A stretch of 64,000 bases of DNA from JBGPLJ01 sp963826145. GTDB lineage: Bacteria > Pseudomonadota > Gammaproteobacteria > Steroidobacterales > Steroidobacteraceae. The DNA is taken from positions 1,240,001 through 1,304,000 of the forward strand of contig CAWGVW010000001.1 of NCBI GenBank assembly GCA_963826145.1. Reading direction: 5' to 3'. The notes beneath the pieces were generated by a model. The model had not been told where the DNA came from and did not search any database. It saw only the letters and a program-made list of their open reading frames with translations. The position numbers and the translations under genes are program-made. Positions 54,706-62,743 of the stretch are shown here, one piece after another. Positions within the stretch are counted from its first letter, which is position 1; the number at the start of each line of letters is the position of its first letter.

Positions 54706-56724
54706 CTACAAGTCCCGCCAGCCTGCATCCGGCCGGAATCGGCTGCCGTAGCGCGTCTCGAGCGCCTGAAGGCCTTTGACAATTCCGGCCGGACCTCGTG
54801 CACGCGCGTAGTAGATCGGGCCGCCGCGAAACGGCGCGAAGCCCGTGCCAAAGATCACACCACCGTCGAGAAGGTCTGCGTCCTCGATGACCTTTTCCCG
54901 AAGGCACGCCACGGCATCGTTCAGCATCGGGAGAATCAACCGATCCTCGAGGTCCGCGGGCGGCGCGCCCGTGCGCTCGGGTTTGACCGCCTTGCCGTCG
55001 CGCCACTCATAAAGTCCCCGCCCGCTCTTGCGTCCCAGCTGTTTCGCTTCCACCAGCGCCGCGATCTGGTTCGGCGCTTCGCGGCCGAAGGCTTGCGCGA
55101 GAATTCGCCCGACGTGCAGGCACACGTCGAGGCCGACAGTGTCCGCGAGCTCTACGGGCCCCATTGGCATGCCAAACCGGACGGCGACTTCGTCGATGTC
55201 CGCGAGGTTCACGCCGTCCTGCGCGGCGAACAGTGCCTCGTTGAGATACGGCATCAGGATACGGTTGACGACGAAACCGGGCGCGCTGTGGCAGGGCAGG
55301 GGCAGGCGATCGAGCTTGCGCGTAAAGGCGAGCGCCGCCTGCAGGACCGGCGCCGGCGTCGTGTCCGTGCGGATGACTTCGACGAGCTGCATCTTGGCGA
55401 CCGGATTGAAGAAGTGCAGACCCACAAGCCGGGATGGATCGGCGAGCTTTTCTGCAAGTGTCTCCAGCATGAGGCTCGATGTATTGGTCGCGAGGATCGC
55501 GCCTGCTTTGATTCGAGGCTCGAGCGTCGCATAGAGCGCGCGTTTCGCTTCCACGTTCTCGAATATTGCCTCTATCACGATGTCGGCCTGCGGCACGCCG
55601 ACTCCGGCCACATCCGCGCGCAGCCGCTCGGCTGCGGCGCGCGCCTCAACCGGATCTTTAAGGCGCTTTGCAAAGAGCTCGCGCGCGCGCTGGAGCGCGG
55701 GCTCGATGAACTCGGCACCCCGGTCCTGGAGCGTCACGTTCAGTCCTCGCAGCGAGCACCATGCCGCGATGTCGCCGCCCATGACTCCGGCGCCGACGAC
55801 GTGGACGTTCCGGACTTCCTGGGGTGCCTTGCCACCAAGCGCCTTCATCCTGTCTTGCAGGAAGAACACACGCACGAGCGCGCGCGCTGTCGGTGTCACC
55901 ATGAGCTGGCCGATGGATCGGGCTTCCGCCTCGAAGGCTTGCGGGCCGTTCGCGCCGTAACGTCGCCAGAGTTCGATGATGGCGTAGGGCGCCGGGTAGT
56001 GTTCACGACGCGCGCGGGTGCCGACCTTCTTCGCGAGAGCGCGGGCGAGAAATCCCCGCAGGAAGCCGAGATTAAGCAGGCTGTCGACGAAGCCGCGGTG
56101 GCGAGCGGGCGGCGCCGACAAGGCAAGGGCCTTTGCAGCGTTCTTGAGCTCGGCCGGTGCGGCCAGACGATCGACGAGTCCTGCCGCGAGTGCCTGCTCG
56201 GCACGATACGGACGGCCGGTCAGCATCATGTCCATGGCCGTGCGCACGCCGACAAGGCGGACGGAACGCACCGTTCCGCCGAAACCTGGGTGGATGCCGA
56301 GCTGCACCTCGGGCAGCCCGAGGCTCAGCTTGCCGTCATTGGCGGCGACGCGGTACCGACAGGCGAGTGCGAGCTCAAGACCGCCGCCGAGCGCAAAGCC
56401 GTGAATAGCCGCAACTGTGGGGCAGGGCAGAGCTGCGATCCGATCGAAGACCTGCTGCCCCGCCCGGATGAGCCCGTAGGCTTCCTCCGGTGTCTTCAGC
56501 GTCGTGAAATCCTTAACGTCCGCGCCGGCGATGAATCCGCTCGCCTTCAGCGAATAGACGACAAGCGCACGCGGTGGGCGCGCTTCGATCTCAGGCATCA
56601 GCCCGGCGAGCTCGTGGATGATGTCCTTCGAAAGTACGTTGGCCGAGGATCCCTGCTTGTCGAGAGCGAGCCAGGCGATGCCATCGCCGTCCCGTTCGAG
56701 CTTCCAGTTGGCACCTGTACTCAT
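54706..56724 (-). CDS. FadB/FadJ-like enoyl-CoA hydratase/3-hydroxyacyl-CoA dehydrogenase
   Basis: Two-enzyme beta-oxidation protein, 672 aa. N-terminal crotonase domain (1-190) with both catalytic glutamates in GGGLELALACRYR and GLPEVQLGIHPGFGGT; NAD-binding 3-hydroxyacyl-CoA dehydrogenase (about 300-480) with VHVVGAGVMGGDIAAW, NTSSLMLETLA and GLHFFNPVAKMQLVEVI; then two C-terminal helical domains with NRILMPYLNEA and GRGLYEWRDG. ATG 56724 has GGAG nine bases upstream; longer readings are rejected. The thiolase partner (FadA/FadI) is not adjacent. Electrons from the linked acyl-CoA dehydrogenase step would reach ETF (etfBA, about 32 kb away). Confidence 0.95.
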   Translation of the reverse strand: MSTGANWKLERDGDGIAWLALDKQGSSANVLSKDIIHELAGLMPEIEARPPRALVVYSLKASGFIAGADVKDFTTLKTPEEAYGLIRAGQQVFDRIAALPCPTVAAIHGFALGGGLELALACRYRVAANDGKLSLGLPEVQLGIHPGFGGTVRSVRLVGVRTAMDMMLTGRPYRAEQALAAGLVDRLAAPAELKNAAKALALSAPPARHRGFVDSLLNLGFLRGFLARALAKKVGTRARREHYPAPYAIIELWRRYGANGPQAFEAEARSIGQLMVTPTARALVRVFFLQDRMKALGGKAPQEVRNVHVVGAGVMGGDIAAWCSLRGLNVTLQDRGAEFIEPALQRARELFAKRLKDPVEARAAAERLRADVAGVGVPQADIVIEAIFENVEAKRALYATLEPRIKAGAILATNTSSLMLETLAEKLADPSRLVGLHFFNPVAKMQLVEVIRTDTTPAPVLQAALAFTRKLDRLPLPCHSAPGFVVNRILMPYLNEALFAAQDGVNLADIDEVAVRFGMPMGPVELADTVGLDVCLHVGRILAQAFGREAPNQIAALVEAKQLGRKSGRGLYEWRDGKAVKPERTGAPPADLEDRLILPMLNDAVACLREKVIEDADLLDGGVIFGTGFAPFRGGPIYYARARGPAGIVKGLQALETRYGSRFRPDAGWRDL

Positions 56725-56755
56725 GGCGCATGGCTCCCAGAAGTGACGGGCATCG

Positions 56756-57547
56756 TCAACCGGATGCAGCTTCGGCGAGCCCACCGGCCGAGCGTGCTGC
56801 GGCGGGCACCCGATCAACGACGGTCAGATCGCAAACAAGCGGCAGATGATCCGAAAACTGGACCTGCGGCACGGCGAAGTTCGTGATCTCGATTCCCTCG
56901 CTGTAGAGAATGAAATCGAGCTCGCGACGTGGATTGCGGCTCGGGTAGGAAGGCTTGCCCTCCACATTGGCGCTGCGCAGCCCCGAGGCCTGCATGAAGA
57001 GGTAGATTTCGTGCTCGCCCCAGAACGTATTGAAATCGCCGGCAACGACGACCGGTTTTGTCGATTTGCGGATGAGTTCGTAGAGATACCGCAGCTGGTA
57101 ATGCCGGTGGCGGTACTTGAGCGACAGGTGCACGAGGAATATCGCGAGATCATCGAGTTCGAGCTCGATGATGAGCCGCTTGATGCCGGTGTCGAAGTAG
57201 TGGAAGCGCTCGCCGGTGACCCGGGGGGCCGCGAGGAATGCGTTGCCCTGCTTGCGCACGATCGGCATCAGCTGATTGATCGAGGTCGCGCCGTACTTGC
57301 ACTCGTAGGTCGAGTAATGGCCAAGCGAACGGGCAATGTAATCGGCCTGATTGATCATGCCGGTGCGCACGGAGCCCGTATCGACCTCGACCAGCCCGAC
57401 TACGTCTGCGTCCTGCGACTTCAGGAACTCCGTGATGCGATCGAGGACCTGACGGCTGCTTCGCAGGTACCCCGCTCCCGGCAAGGGCAGGTGGAACGCA
57501 GGGCCAGTGCCGGTGGCGTAGCGGATGTTATAGACGAGGAATCGCAT
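56756..57547 (-). CDS. Endonuclease/exonuclease/phosphatase family protein
   Basis: 263-aa metal-dependent phosphoesterase fold. Motifs in order: MRFLVYNIRYATG, catalytic Glu in VVGLVEVDTGS, HLSLKYRHRHYQL, AGDFNTFWG, ELDFILYS and SDHLPLVCDL. These match the EEP superfamily (DNase I, AP endonucleases, sphingomyelinases), so the substrate could be DNA, RNA, lipid or phosphoinositide-like. No signal peptide, so cytoplasmic. Divergent from the TIR-like gene, with 134 nt between. Confidence 0.9.
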   Translation of the reverse strand: MRFLVYNIRYATGTGPAFHLPLPGAGYLRSSRQVLDRITEFLKSQDADVVGLVEVDTGSVRTGMINQADYIARSLGHYSTYECKYGATSINQLMPIVRKQGNAFLAAPRVTGERFHYFDTGIKRLIIELELDDLAIFLVHLSLKYRHRHYQLRYLYELIRKSTKPVVVAGDFNTFWGEHEIYLFMQASGLRSANVEGKPSYPSRNPRRELDFILYSEGIEITNFAVPQVQFSDHLPLVCDLTVVDRVPAAARSAGGLAEAASG

Positions 57548-57681
57548 GTCGCGGGCGGCTTCTTACCGACAATACCGCGGGGCGGTTCGCGGTGCTGCGC
57601 AATTCTATAGACCGCGCCCCGGCGATGTCAGTGAAATACGCCCGATTATTCGCTCGCCCGCCATTCGATTAGACTAGCCCC

Positions 57682-58134
57682 ATGTCGGCACAGAACCCGA
57701 TCAAGCTATTCGTGACGCACCTCTGGAATGCGGGCGATGACTATCAGCGCGTATTCGAGTACCTGGAGAGCACAGGTACTTTTTACTATCAGAATTTCAG
57801 TGCGCCGGACCGGCTGCCGTCAACCGACAAGGAAGCGCAGCGCGAGGAATACCGCCGGCAGATCGCTCCGGCCGAGGCTGTCGTGGCGCTTACGAGTCTG
57901 TACAGCGCGCATCCGGACATGTTCATCTTCCAGCTGAATTTTGCGAAGGCCAGCAAAAAGCCGGTGGTGCTGCTTGAGGCGTTCGGCTCTAAGTCACCAG
58001 TTCCGAAAGCGGTGCTCGACCTCGCGGACGTGGTGATCGGCTGGAACGAGCGCGACCTGATCGATGCGATCAAGCGGCAGGCGCGTCACGAAGACACGAA
58101 CCGCTGGGACGTGATCGAATTCAAGCTCGACTAG
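57682..58134 (+). CDS. TIR-like domain protein (ThsB/DUF1863 type)
   Basis: 150 aa, a single flavodoxin-like domain. KLFVTHLWNAGDDYQRVFEYLEST near the start, YYQNFSAPD, a helix with EEYRRQIAPAEAVVALTSLY, and KKPVVLLEAFGSKSPVPKAVLDLADVVIGWNERDLIDAI. This is the pattern of the TIR-like family that includes ThsB of Thoeris anti-phage defence. No ThsA-like NADase, Macro or SIR2 gene is near, so a complete Thoeris system is not present. It may be a lone regulator; the function is unknown. Confidence 0.75.
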   Translation: MSAQNPIKLFVTHLWNAGDDYQRVFEYLESTGTFYYQNFSAPDRLPSTDKEAQREEYRRQIAPAEAVVALTSLYSAHPDMFIFQLNFAKASKKPVVLLEAFGSKSPVPKAVLDLADVVIGWNERDLIDAIKRQARHEDTNRWDVIEFKLD

Positions 58135-58158
58135 TCACGCTCGCGCGTGCGACCAGCC

Positions 58159-58509
58159 CTACGCCTCGGCGGCGAACAGCTGCAACATCGGTGAATGCGG
58201 CACGCGACCGTTCATCTGATGCCGCGCTACCGATCCAAGCATCGCGACGATCCGCGAGGCATAGCGGTCGGCGTCCTCGTTCGACATCTTGCGAATGCTC
58301 GCATGCACGGCGTCCTCACCTCGCAGTGGCCGCACGCGATGAAACGCGCGCGTCATGTCGGTGAAGTCTTCACGCAGTTCACGCGGCAGTTCCGCCTCGG
58401 AGAGTGTCGACAGGTGATTGAGATAGGCGCCGACGAGACGCTCCTTGATGGAGCCGGAACGAGCCAACTCGGCGGTTGCGAGGTGCAACCGTTGCCAGGC
58501 GATATTCAT
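58159..58509 (-). CDS. Small conserved protein of unknown function
   Basis: 116 aa, helical, no signal or membrane segment. Text such as SIKERLVGAYLNHLSTLSEAELPRELREDF and AVHASIRKMSNEDADRYASRIVAMLGSVAR resembles a conserved hypothetical family of Xanthomonadales and relatives, in which the KMSNEDA block is invariant. Converges on the TIR-like gene with 24 nt between stops. No role can be assigned. Confidence 0.75.
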   Translation of the reverse strand: MNIAWQRLHLATAELARSGSIKERLVGAYLNHLSTLSEAELPRELREDFTDMTRAFHRVRPLRGEDAVHASIRKMSNEDADRYASRIVAMLGSVARHQMNGRVPHSPMLQLFAAEA

Positions 58510-58931
58510 TTAATCCTCAGCCGACAGACCCGCCCGCAGCGCCGCTCGTCCTTGATCCCCGTAACGCCGAAAGCTCAGGTGATGTCTTAATTGTTTTTCT
58601 GAAAAGACCCCAACCGCATCAATACGGTGCGCAAGAAATATACTCTTCAATGTGTGAAAGGCAACGACCGAAATTGGCGCCTTTGGCACGCTGTTGCGAA
58701 GATTGCATTGAAATTTGCGCAAGGAAATTCTGCGTCTTGCCGGCAACCCGACAATAGATCCGCCGCGAGCCTGCGGCGCCTTTGATCGAAGATTCACATT
58801 CAATAGTGCATGTAAGTAACCGAATAACAAAAGGTAAAAGAGTGCACCTGACGCTGCCTTCTGTATCTGTCGAAGGCTCTAACAACCGTTGTTTTCGCAC
58901 AAACCCTGACAGTCAACGAGAAGAAACGCCC
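58510..58931. other. Intergenic region, AT-richer than its surroundings (422 nt)
   Basis: Between divergent genes. It has clusters of A/T and several short direct and inverted words (GGCGCCTTTG occurs at about 58677 and, as GGCGCCTTTGAT, at about 58774) but no convincing gene, terminator or known RNA. Its base composition differs from the coding DNA on both sides; it borders a Tat-exported hydrolase. Confidence 0.45.
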
Positions 58932-59675
58932 ATGCTCGATCTCAGTCGCCGTCAACTGCTGCAAATCGGAATCTCCATTGTCGGATCTGCAGGGCTTGCG
59001 ACGCCAAGCGCAGGAGCGACGTCACCAGATGAGCGGCTGCGCAGCGATTGGCCGTTCCTGCAGCGCTATGCGGAGGAAAACAGCAGGCTGCTGGCGAGCG
59101 GGCAACGTGTCGATATCATCTTCCTGGGAGATTCGATCACCGAGGGCTGGCTCGCGAAGTCGCCGGCCTTCTTCACCCCCGGACGGGTCTGTCGTGGTAT
59201 CGGCGGGCAAACGACTCCGCAGATGCTGGTGAGATTTCATCAGGATGTGATCCGCCTGCGGCCCCGGGCCGTGCACATCATGGCGGGCACCAACGACATC
59301 GCCGGCAATACAGGCCCGGCGACGCTTGAAATGATGCAGGACAATCTGTCCGCAATGATCGAAATCGCGACCGCGCACGGGATTCACCTCATCCTCGCGT
59401 CCATACCGCCTGCTGCGGATTTTCCATGGCGCCCAGGCGTTCCGACCGTCGCTCCGATCGTGGCATGCAACGCCTGGCTGAAGAGCGAAGCGAAGAGAAT
59501 TGGCTGCTCGTACGCGGACTATTTCGCCGCTATGGCGGATAGCACCGGCGCGATGCGAGAGGGGCTCTCTTACGATCACGTGCATCCGACCGAGCAGGGC
59601 TACGCTGTCATGCAGCCCGTCGCCGAAACCGCAATCGCCGCGGTTCTCACGAAACCTGCCCCGAACCGGGACTGA
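58932..59675 (+). CDS. Tat-exported SGNH/GDSL hydrolase
   Basis: 247 aa from ATG 58932 (GAGAAGAAACGCCC upstream). N-terminus LDLSRRQLLQIGISIVGSAG is a twin-arginine signal. Catalytic blocks: I, IIFLGDSITEGW with nucleophile S68; II, GIGGQTTPQML; III, GTNDIAGNTG; V, DHVHPTEQGY (Asp and His). Such enzymes act as esterases or lipases, often deacetylating sugars, in the periplasm. A longer reading from 58782 lacks a signal at its start and is not used. The only gene between the divergent small protein and dif. Confidence 0.92.
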   Translation: MLDLSRRQLLQIGISIVGSAGLATPSAGATSPDERLRSDWPFLQRYAEENSRLLASGQRVDIIFLGDSITEGWLAKSPAFFTPGRVCRGIGGQTTPQMLVRFHQDVIRLRPRAVHIMAGTNDIAGNTGPATLEMMQDNLSAMIEIATAHGIHLILASIPPAADFPWRPGVPTVAPIVACNAWLKSEAKRIGCSYADYFAAMADSTGAMREGLSYDHVHPTEQGYAVMQPVAETAIAAVLTKPAPNRD

Positions 59676-59725
59676 CGCCTACCTCCGACACGGCTGAGGG
59701 CGCTCATCGGCCCAGGTAATCTAGA

Positions 59726-59753
59726 ACTTCGCATAATGTATATTATGGTAAAT
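59726..59753 (+). other. dif: dif site (XerC/XerD chromosome dimer resolution)
   Basis: XerC arm ACTTCGCATAA, centre TGTATA, XerD arm TTATGGTAAAT: 24 of 28 positions equal the E. coli dif sequence as I recall it, including the whole centre and ten of eleven XerD-arm bases. It lies between convergent genes (59675 and 59843 stops), outside any coding sequence. XerC and XerD recombine two copies here, under FtsK, to resolve chromosome dimers. Octamers like the FtsK-orienting KOPS (GGGNAGGG) face it from both sides, which argues for the true chromosomal dif rather than a mobile element's copy. Confidence 0.88.
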
Positions 59754-59842
59754 AAGAAGTAACGCGCACGCATGAAGTGGCATTGGGATAGATCGAGTCT
59801 GCGCCGCTAGCGACTCAGTCTGGGTCGTTTAGGAGCGCGCGC

Positions 59843-60286
59843 TCAGAGCGTGACGACATCTCCGACCAAGGCCACTCCGCCGGTGACGTTGCCAGCGCGA
59901 CAGAGATACTCCGTGTCGCTCGCAAGTTCGTCGGTGTTTGTGATGCTCTTGATGTTGATGACGGCATTTCCGCCGAGCTGTTTGGCGTGCGCCTGCAACG
60001 TAATGATGGCCGACAGGAAAGCCCACTCGCAGCCTTCCTTGTCAGTCTTGTTGAAGAAATTGGTCTTCTTGTTGGTATGTGCGCCGGTTTCGATCGTCTT
60101 GGTGGGCTTCAGATTCGCGTGCTGGCCGAAGTACAGCTTGATCGTCGCGTCGACCTTTTCCTTGGCGGCGGGCGTCTGCAGCGCATCGCTGATCGGGAAG
60201 CGCGACAGCGTGTCGCGCGCCTGCGCCGTGGTCAGAAGCACGATGAACGCGGCGGCAAGGGTGACCGGGGCTAAGCGGCGAAACAT
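59843..60286 (-). CDS. Small secreted protein, conserved family of unknown function
   Basis: 147 aa from ATG 60286, with GAGGAGCCTTGTC upstream. Signal peptide FRRLAPVTLAAAFIVLLTTA, cleavage near AQARD. The mature part reads DTLSRFPISDALQTPAAKEKVD, IKLYFGQ, then CEWAFLSAIITLQAHAKQLGGNAVINIKSITN, LASDTEYLCRAG and VALVGDVVTL, with two cysteines that may bridge. Relatives in Xanthomonadales and pseudomonads are often mislabelled as excinuclease ATPase subunit; there is no ATPase motif. 11 nt after the ketosynthase, so it may be transcribed with the pigment genes. Confidence 0.8.
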   Translation of the reverse strand: MFRRLAPVTLAAAFIVLLTTAQARDTLSRFPISDALQTPAAKEKVDATIKLYFGQHANLKPTKTIETGAHTNKKTNFFNKTDKEGCEWAFLSAIITLQAHAKQLGGNAVINIKSITNTDELASDTEYLCRAGNVTGGVALVGDVVTL

Positions 60287-60297
60287 GACAAGGCTCC

Positions 60298-61530
60298 TCA
60301 AGTGACGCGCCGAAAGATCAACGAGGTGTTGATGCCGCCGAACGCAAAGTTGTTGTTCATTCCATATTCGCAGTCGAATCGACGTCCTTCCCGCTGGATA
60401 TAGTCGAGATCTCCGCAGCGTTCGTCAACCGTCGAGAGGTTGAGCGTCGGCGCGAACCAGCCGGAGTTCATCATCGAGATCGTAAGCCAGCTCTCGATGG
60501 CGCCGCAGGCGCCAAGCGTGTGACCCATATGGCCCTTCAGCGCGCTGACGGGCGTCGACGTACCGAACAGGCGGTGTGTCGCCTGCGTTTCGGCAATATC
60601 ACCATGCTCCGTCGCCGTGGCATGTGCATTGATGTAGCCGATCTGTTGAGCAGCAAGGTCTGCATCCTCCAGTGCGAGCTGCATTGCGCGTTCCATTGTT
60701 TTTGTATTCGGATGGGTCAGGTGATCGCCGTCCGAATTGCTGCCGAACCCGACGAGTTCAGCATGGATGCGCGCGCCGCGGGCAAGCGCATGCTCGTAGT
60801 TTTCCAGCACCAGGGAGCAGGCGCCCTCCCCGATCACGAGGCCGTCGCGCTCGCGGTCGAACGGGCGCGGCGTCGTCTTCGGGGCGTCGTTGCGCCGGCT
60901 CGTCGCAAAGAGCGTGTCGAAGACCGCGGCTTCGCTCACGCAAAGTTCTTCGGCGCCGCCGGCGACCATCAGTATCTGCTTGCCGTAGCGGATGGCTTCG
61001 TAGGCGTAGCCGATTGACTGGCTGCCGGACGTACAGGCGCTCGACGCCGGTATCACGCGCCCCTTGAGACCGAAAAAGACGCCAATGTTTGCCGCAGTGG
61101 TGTGCGGCATCATGCGAAGGTAGGTCGTCGCGTTGATGTTGCCCATGCTACCCGTCGTCAGCATGGCGCCGAAGTCCCGCACCGCGTCCGTGCTGCCCGT
61201 CGATGAGCCGTAGGCGACGCCCATCCGTCCGTCACGAATTGAGGTGTCGTCGAGCAGGCCGGCATCCTCAATCGCCAACTCCGACGCGCGTGTCGCGAGC
61301 ATCGAGACCCGGCCCATGGAGCGCGTCACCTTGCGGGTGTAGTGCGCAGGCAGCTCGAAATTGCGGACGGGCCCACCGAGGCGAGTGTTGAGTTCCGTGT
61401 AGCGCTCCCACTCGGGCATACGTTCGATGCCGCTGACGTTGTTGTGCAGACTCCGTTCGACCTCCGGCCAGCTCTGGCCAAGAGAGGTGATGCCCGCCAT
61501 TCCCGTCACCGCGACGCGCGCGGTCAGCAC
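60298..61530 (-). CDS. Beta-ketoacyl-ACP synthase of aryl-polyene cluster (ApeR-like)
   Basis: FabF-like condensing enzyme, 410 aa, GTG start at 61530 overlapping the reductase stop by 7 nt. Catalytic C166 in PASSACTSGSQS; His residues in NAHATATEHGD and KGHMGHTLGACGA; C-terminal NNNFAFGGINTSL. The thiolase-type triad Cys-His-His is complete, so it is an active ketosynthase, not a chain-length factor. The order hotdog dehydratase - ketoreductase - ketosynthase is that of apeP-apeQ-apeR. In Xanthomonas the equivalent set makes xanthomonadin. Confidence 0.88.
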   Translation of the reverse strand: MLTARVAVTGMAGITSLGQSWPEVERSLHNNVSGIERMPEWERYTELNTRLGGPVRNFELPAHYTRKVTRSMGRVSMLATRASELAIEDAGLLDDTSIRDGRMGVAYGSSTGSTDAVRDFGAMLTTGSMGNINATTYLRMMPHTTAANIGVFFGLKGRVIPASSACTSGSQSIGYAYEAIRYGKQILMVAGGAEELCVSEAAVFDTLFATSRRNDAPKTTPRPFDRERDGLVIGEGACSLVLENYEHALARGARIHAELVGFGSNSDGDHLTHPNTKTMERAMQLALEDADLAAQQIGYINAHATATEHGDIAETQATHRLFGTSTPVSALKGHMGHTLGACGAIESWLTISMMNSGWFAPTLNLSTVDERCGDLDYIQREGRRFDCEYGMNNNFAFGGINTSLIFRRVT

Positions 61531-62246
61531 AGGCCACCATTCACTGCGAGGACCTGTCGAGTGATGTAGGCGGATTGCGGCGACAGCAGAAAACTCACGG
61601 CCGCGGCCACCTCTGCAGGCTCGCCTATGCGCCCAGCCGGGATCATTTCGAGAATCTTGTCGACGGGGGCCTCGGCAATCATGTCGGTACGGATCATCCC
61701 TGGGGCGACGCAATTCACGGTGATCTGGCGGCTCGCGAGCTCCACCGCAAGCGCTTTGGTGGCACCGATTATGCCGGCTTTGGCCGCACTGTAGTTGACT
61801 TGGCCACGGTTACCGATCATCCCTGACACCGACGCCAGCGTCACGATGCGTCCGGGCGCCCGGCGGCGGATCATCGGCATGATCAACGGCTGCAGAACAT
61901 TGTAGAAACCGTCGAGATTCGTGCCGAGCACCTCGTCCCAGTCCTCGCCACTGAGTGCGGGAAATGCGCCGTCGCGGGCGATTCCCGCGTTGCAGACGAC
62001 GCCGTAGTACGCGCCATGGGCCGCGACATCGGCCGTCAGTGCCGATTGCGCGGCAGCGCGATCAGAGATATCGAACGGCAGAGCGCGCACTTGGCGGCCG
62101 TGCGCACGAACGGTGGACAAGGTCGTGTCGAGCGAGGCGCTTGCACGTGCATGCACCACGATATCGTAGCCGTCCCGCGCCAGGCGCTCGGCAATGGCGG
62201 CGCCAATGCCACGGCTCGATCCCGTAACGAGTACCCAATCAGTCAT
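61524..62246 (-). CDS. 3-oxoacyl-ACP reductase of aryl-polyene cluster (ApeQ-like)
   Basis: FabG-like short-chain dehydrogenase, 240 aa from ATG 62246. VTGSSRGIGAAIAERLA, CNAGIARDGAFP, active Ser in TLASVSGMIGNRGQ, YSAAKAG, and C-terminal ITRQVLAVNGGLC. It reduces the keto group during polyene extension. The start lies 8 nt inside the dehydratase gene. Differs from the main-line fabG at 44250, as expected for a pathway-specific copy. Confidence 0.9.
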   Translation of the reverse strand: MTDWVLVTGSSRGIGAAIAERLARDGYDIVVHARASASLDTTLSTVRAHGRQVRALPFDISDRAAAQSALTADVAAHGAYYGVVCNAGIARDGAFPALSGEDWDEVLGTNLDGFYNVLQPLIMPMIRRRAPGRIVTLASVSGMIGNRGQVNYSAAKAGIIGATKALAVELASRQITVNCVAPGMIRTDMIAEAPVDKILEMIPAGRIGEPAEVAAAVSFLLSPQSAYITRQVLAVNGGLC

Positions 62247-62730
62247 CGATCGCCGCCTCCAGAAAGGGTGTGAGGTCGGCCGGCGCAAGGCCTTTGAGCT
62301 GAGCATTGGCGAGGCGTTGGGCGCCCCGCGCGATCGAGCAATCGAACACGCCGACCCCCTCCTCGTCCTGCCAGTCGAGCTTCGCGAGGACGGTTAGGTC
62401 GACACCTGCGGGAAAGTACGGCACGTGTGCCACGTAGCTGCGTGTCCCGAGCAGCAATCCGATGCGTGGCGACTTGCCGCTGGCATGCCGTTCGAGTCCC
62501 GAGAAGACCCCTATGGCCTGAGCCATCAGCTCAACTCCGACCCAGCAGGGAATGCCTCGCGGCTCCACGAGCGGATGATCTCGCGCAAGGCGTGCCTGCA
62601 CCTCGACCCGCTCGCTGTCGCAGGCGACGACACGATCGATGAGCAGCATGTCACCCCGCTGCAGCAAGAGTTCGGTGATTGGCGGACGGTCGTTCGTCGG
62701 CAGGGCATTGGCGTGTTTCATGATGGTCAT
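62239..62730 (-). CDS. Hotdog-fold 3-hydroxyacyl-ACP dehydratase of aryl-polyene cluster (ApeP-like)
   Basis: 163 aa. Hotdog pattern: ITELLLQRGDMLLIDRVVACD, ARDHPLVEPRGIPCWVGVELMAQAIGVFSGL (central helix with Glu), LLLGTRSYVAHVPYFPAGVDL. It introduces the double bonds of the conjugated polyene. ATG 62730 has no good ribosome site; an ATG three codons on is an alternative. 13 nt after the flavoprotein gene. Confidence 0.88.
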   Translation of the reverse strand: MTIMKHANALPTNDRPPITELLLQRGDMLLIDRVVACDSERVEVQARLARDHPLVEPRGIPCWVGVELMAQAIGVFSGLERHASGKSPRIGLLLGTRSYVAHVPYFPAGVDLTVLAKLDWQDEEGVGVFDCSIARGAQRLANAQLKGLAPADLTPFLEAAIDD

Positions 62731-62743
62731 CGTGGGGGGCAGC

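Noticed and set aside
54583..56886. Long plus-strand open frame (767 codons) opposite the FadB-like gene
   Set aside because: It is the antisense of a gene with complete catalytic motifs, and its translation is Arg-rich and without family features.
57682..58134. Complete Thoeris defence system
   Set aside because: Only a ThsB-type protein is present; no ThsA NADase or other effector within the window.
59726..59753. loxP-like or phage attachment site instead of dif
   Set aside because: The centre and XerD arm match dif, no integrase or phage genes are nearby, and KOPS-like octamers point to it.
59843..60286. Excinuclease ATPase subunit
   Set aside because: A label used for this family in databases, but the protein is small and secreted and has no nucleotide-binding motif.
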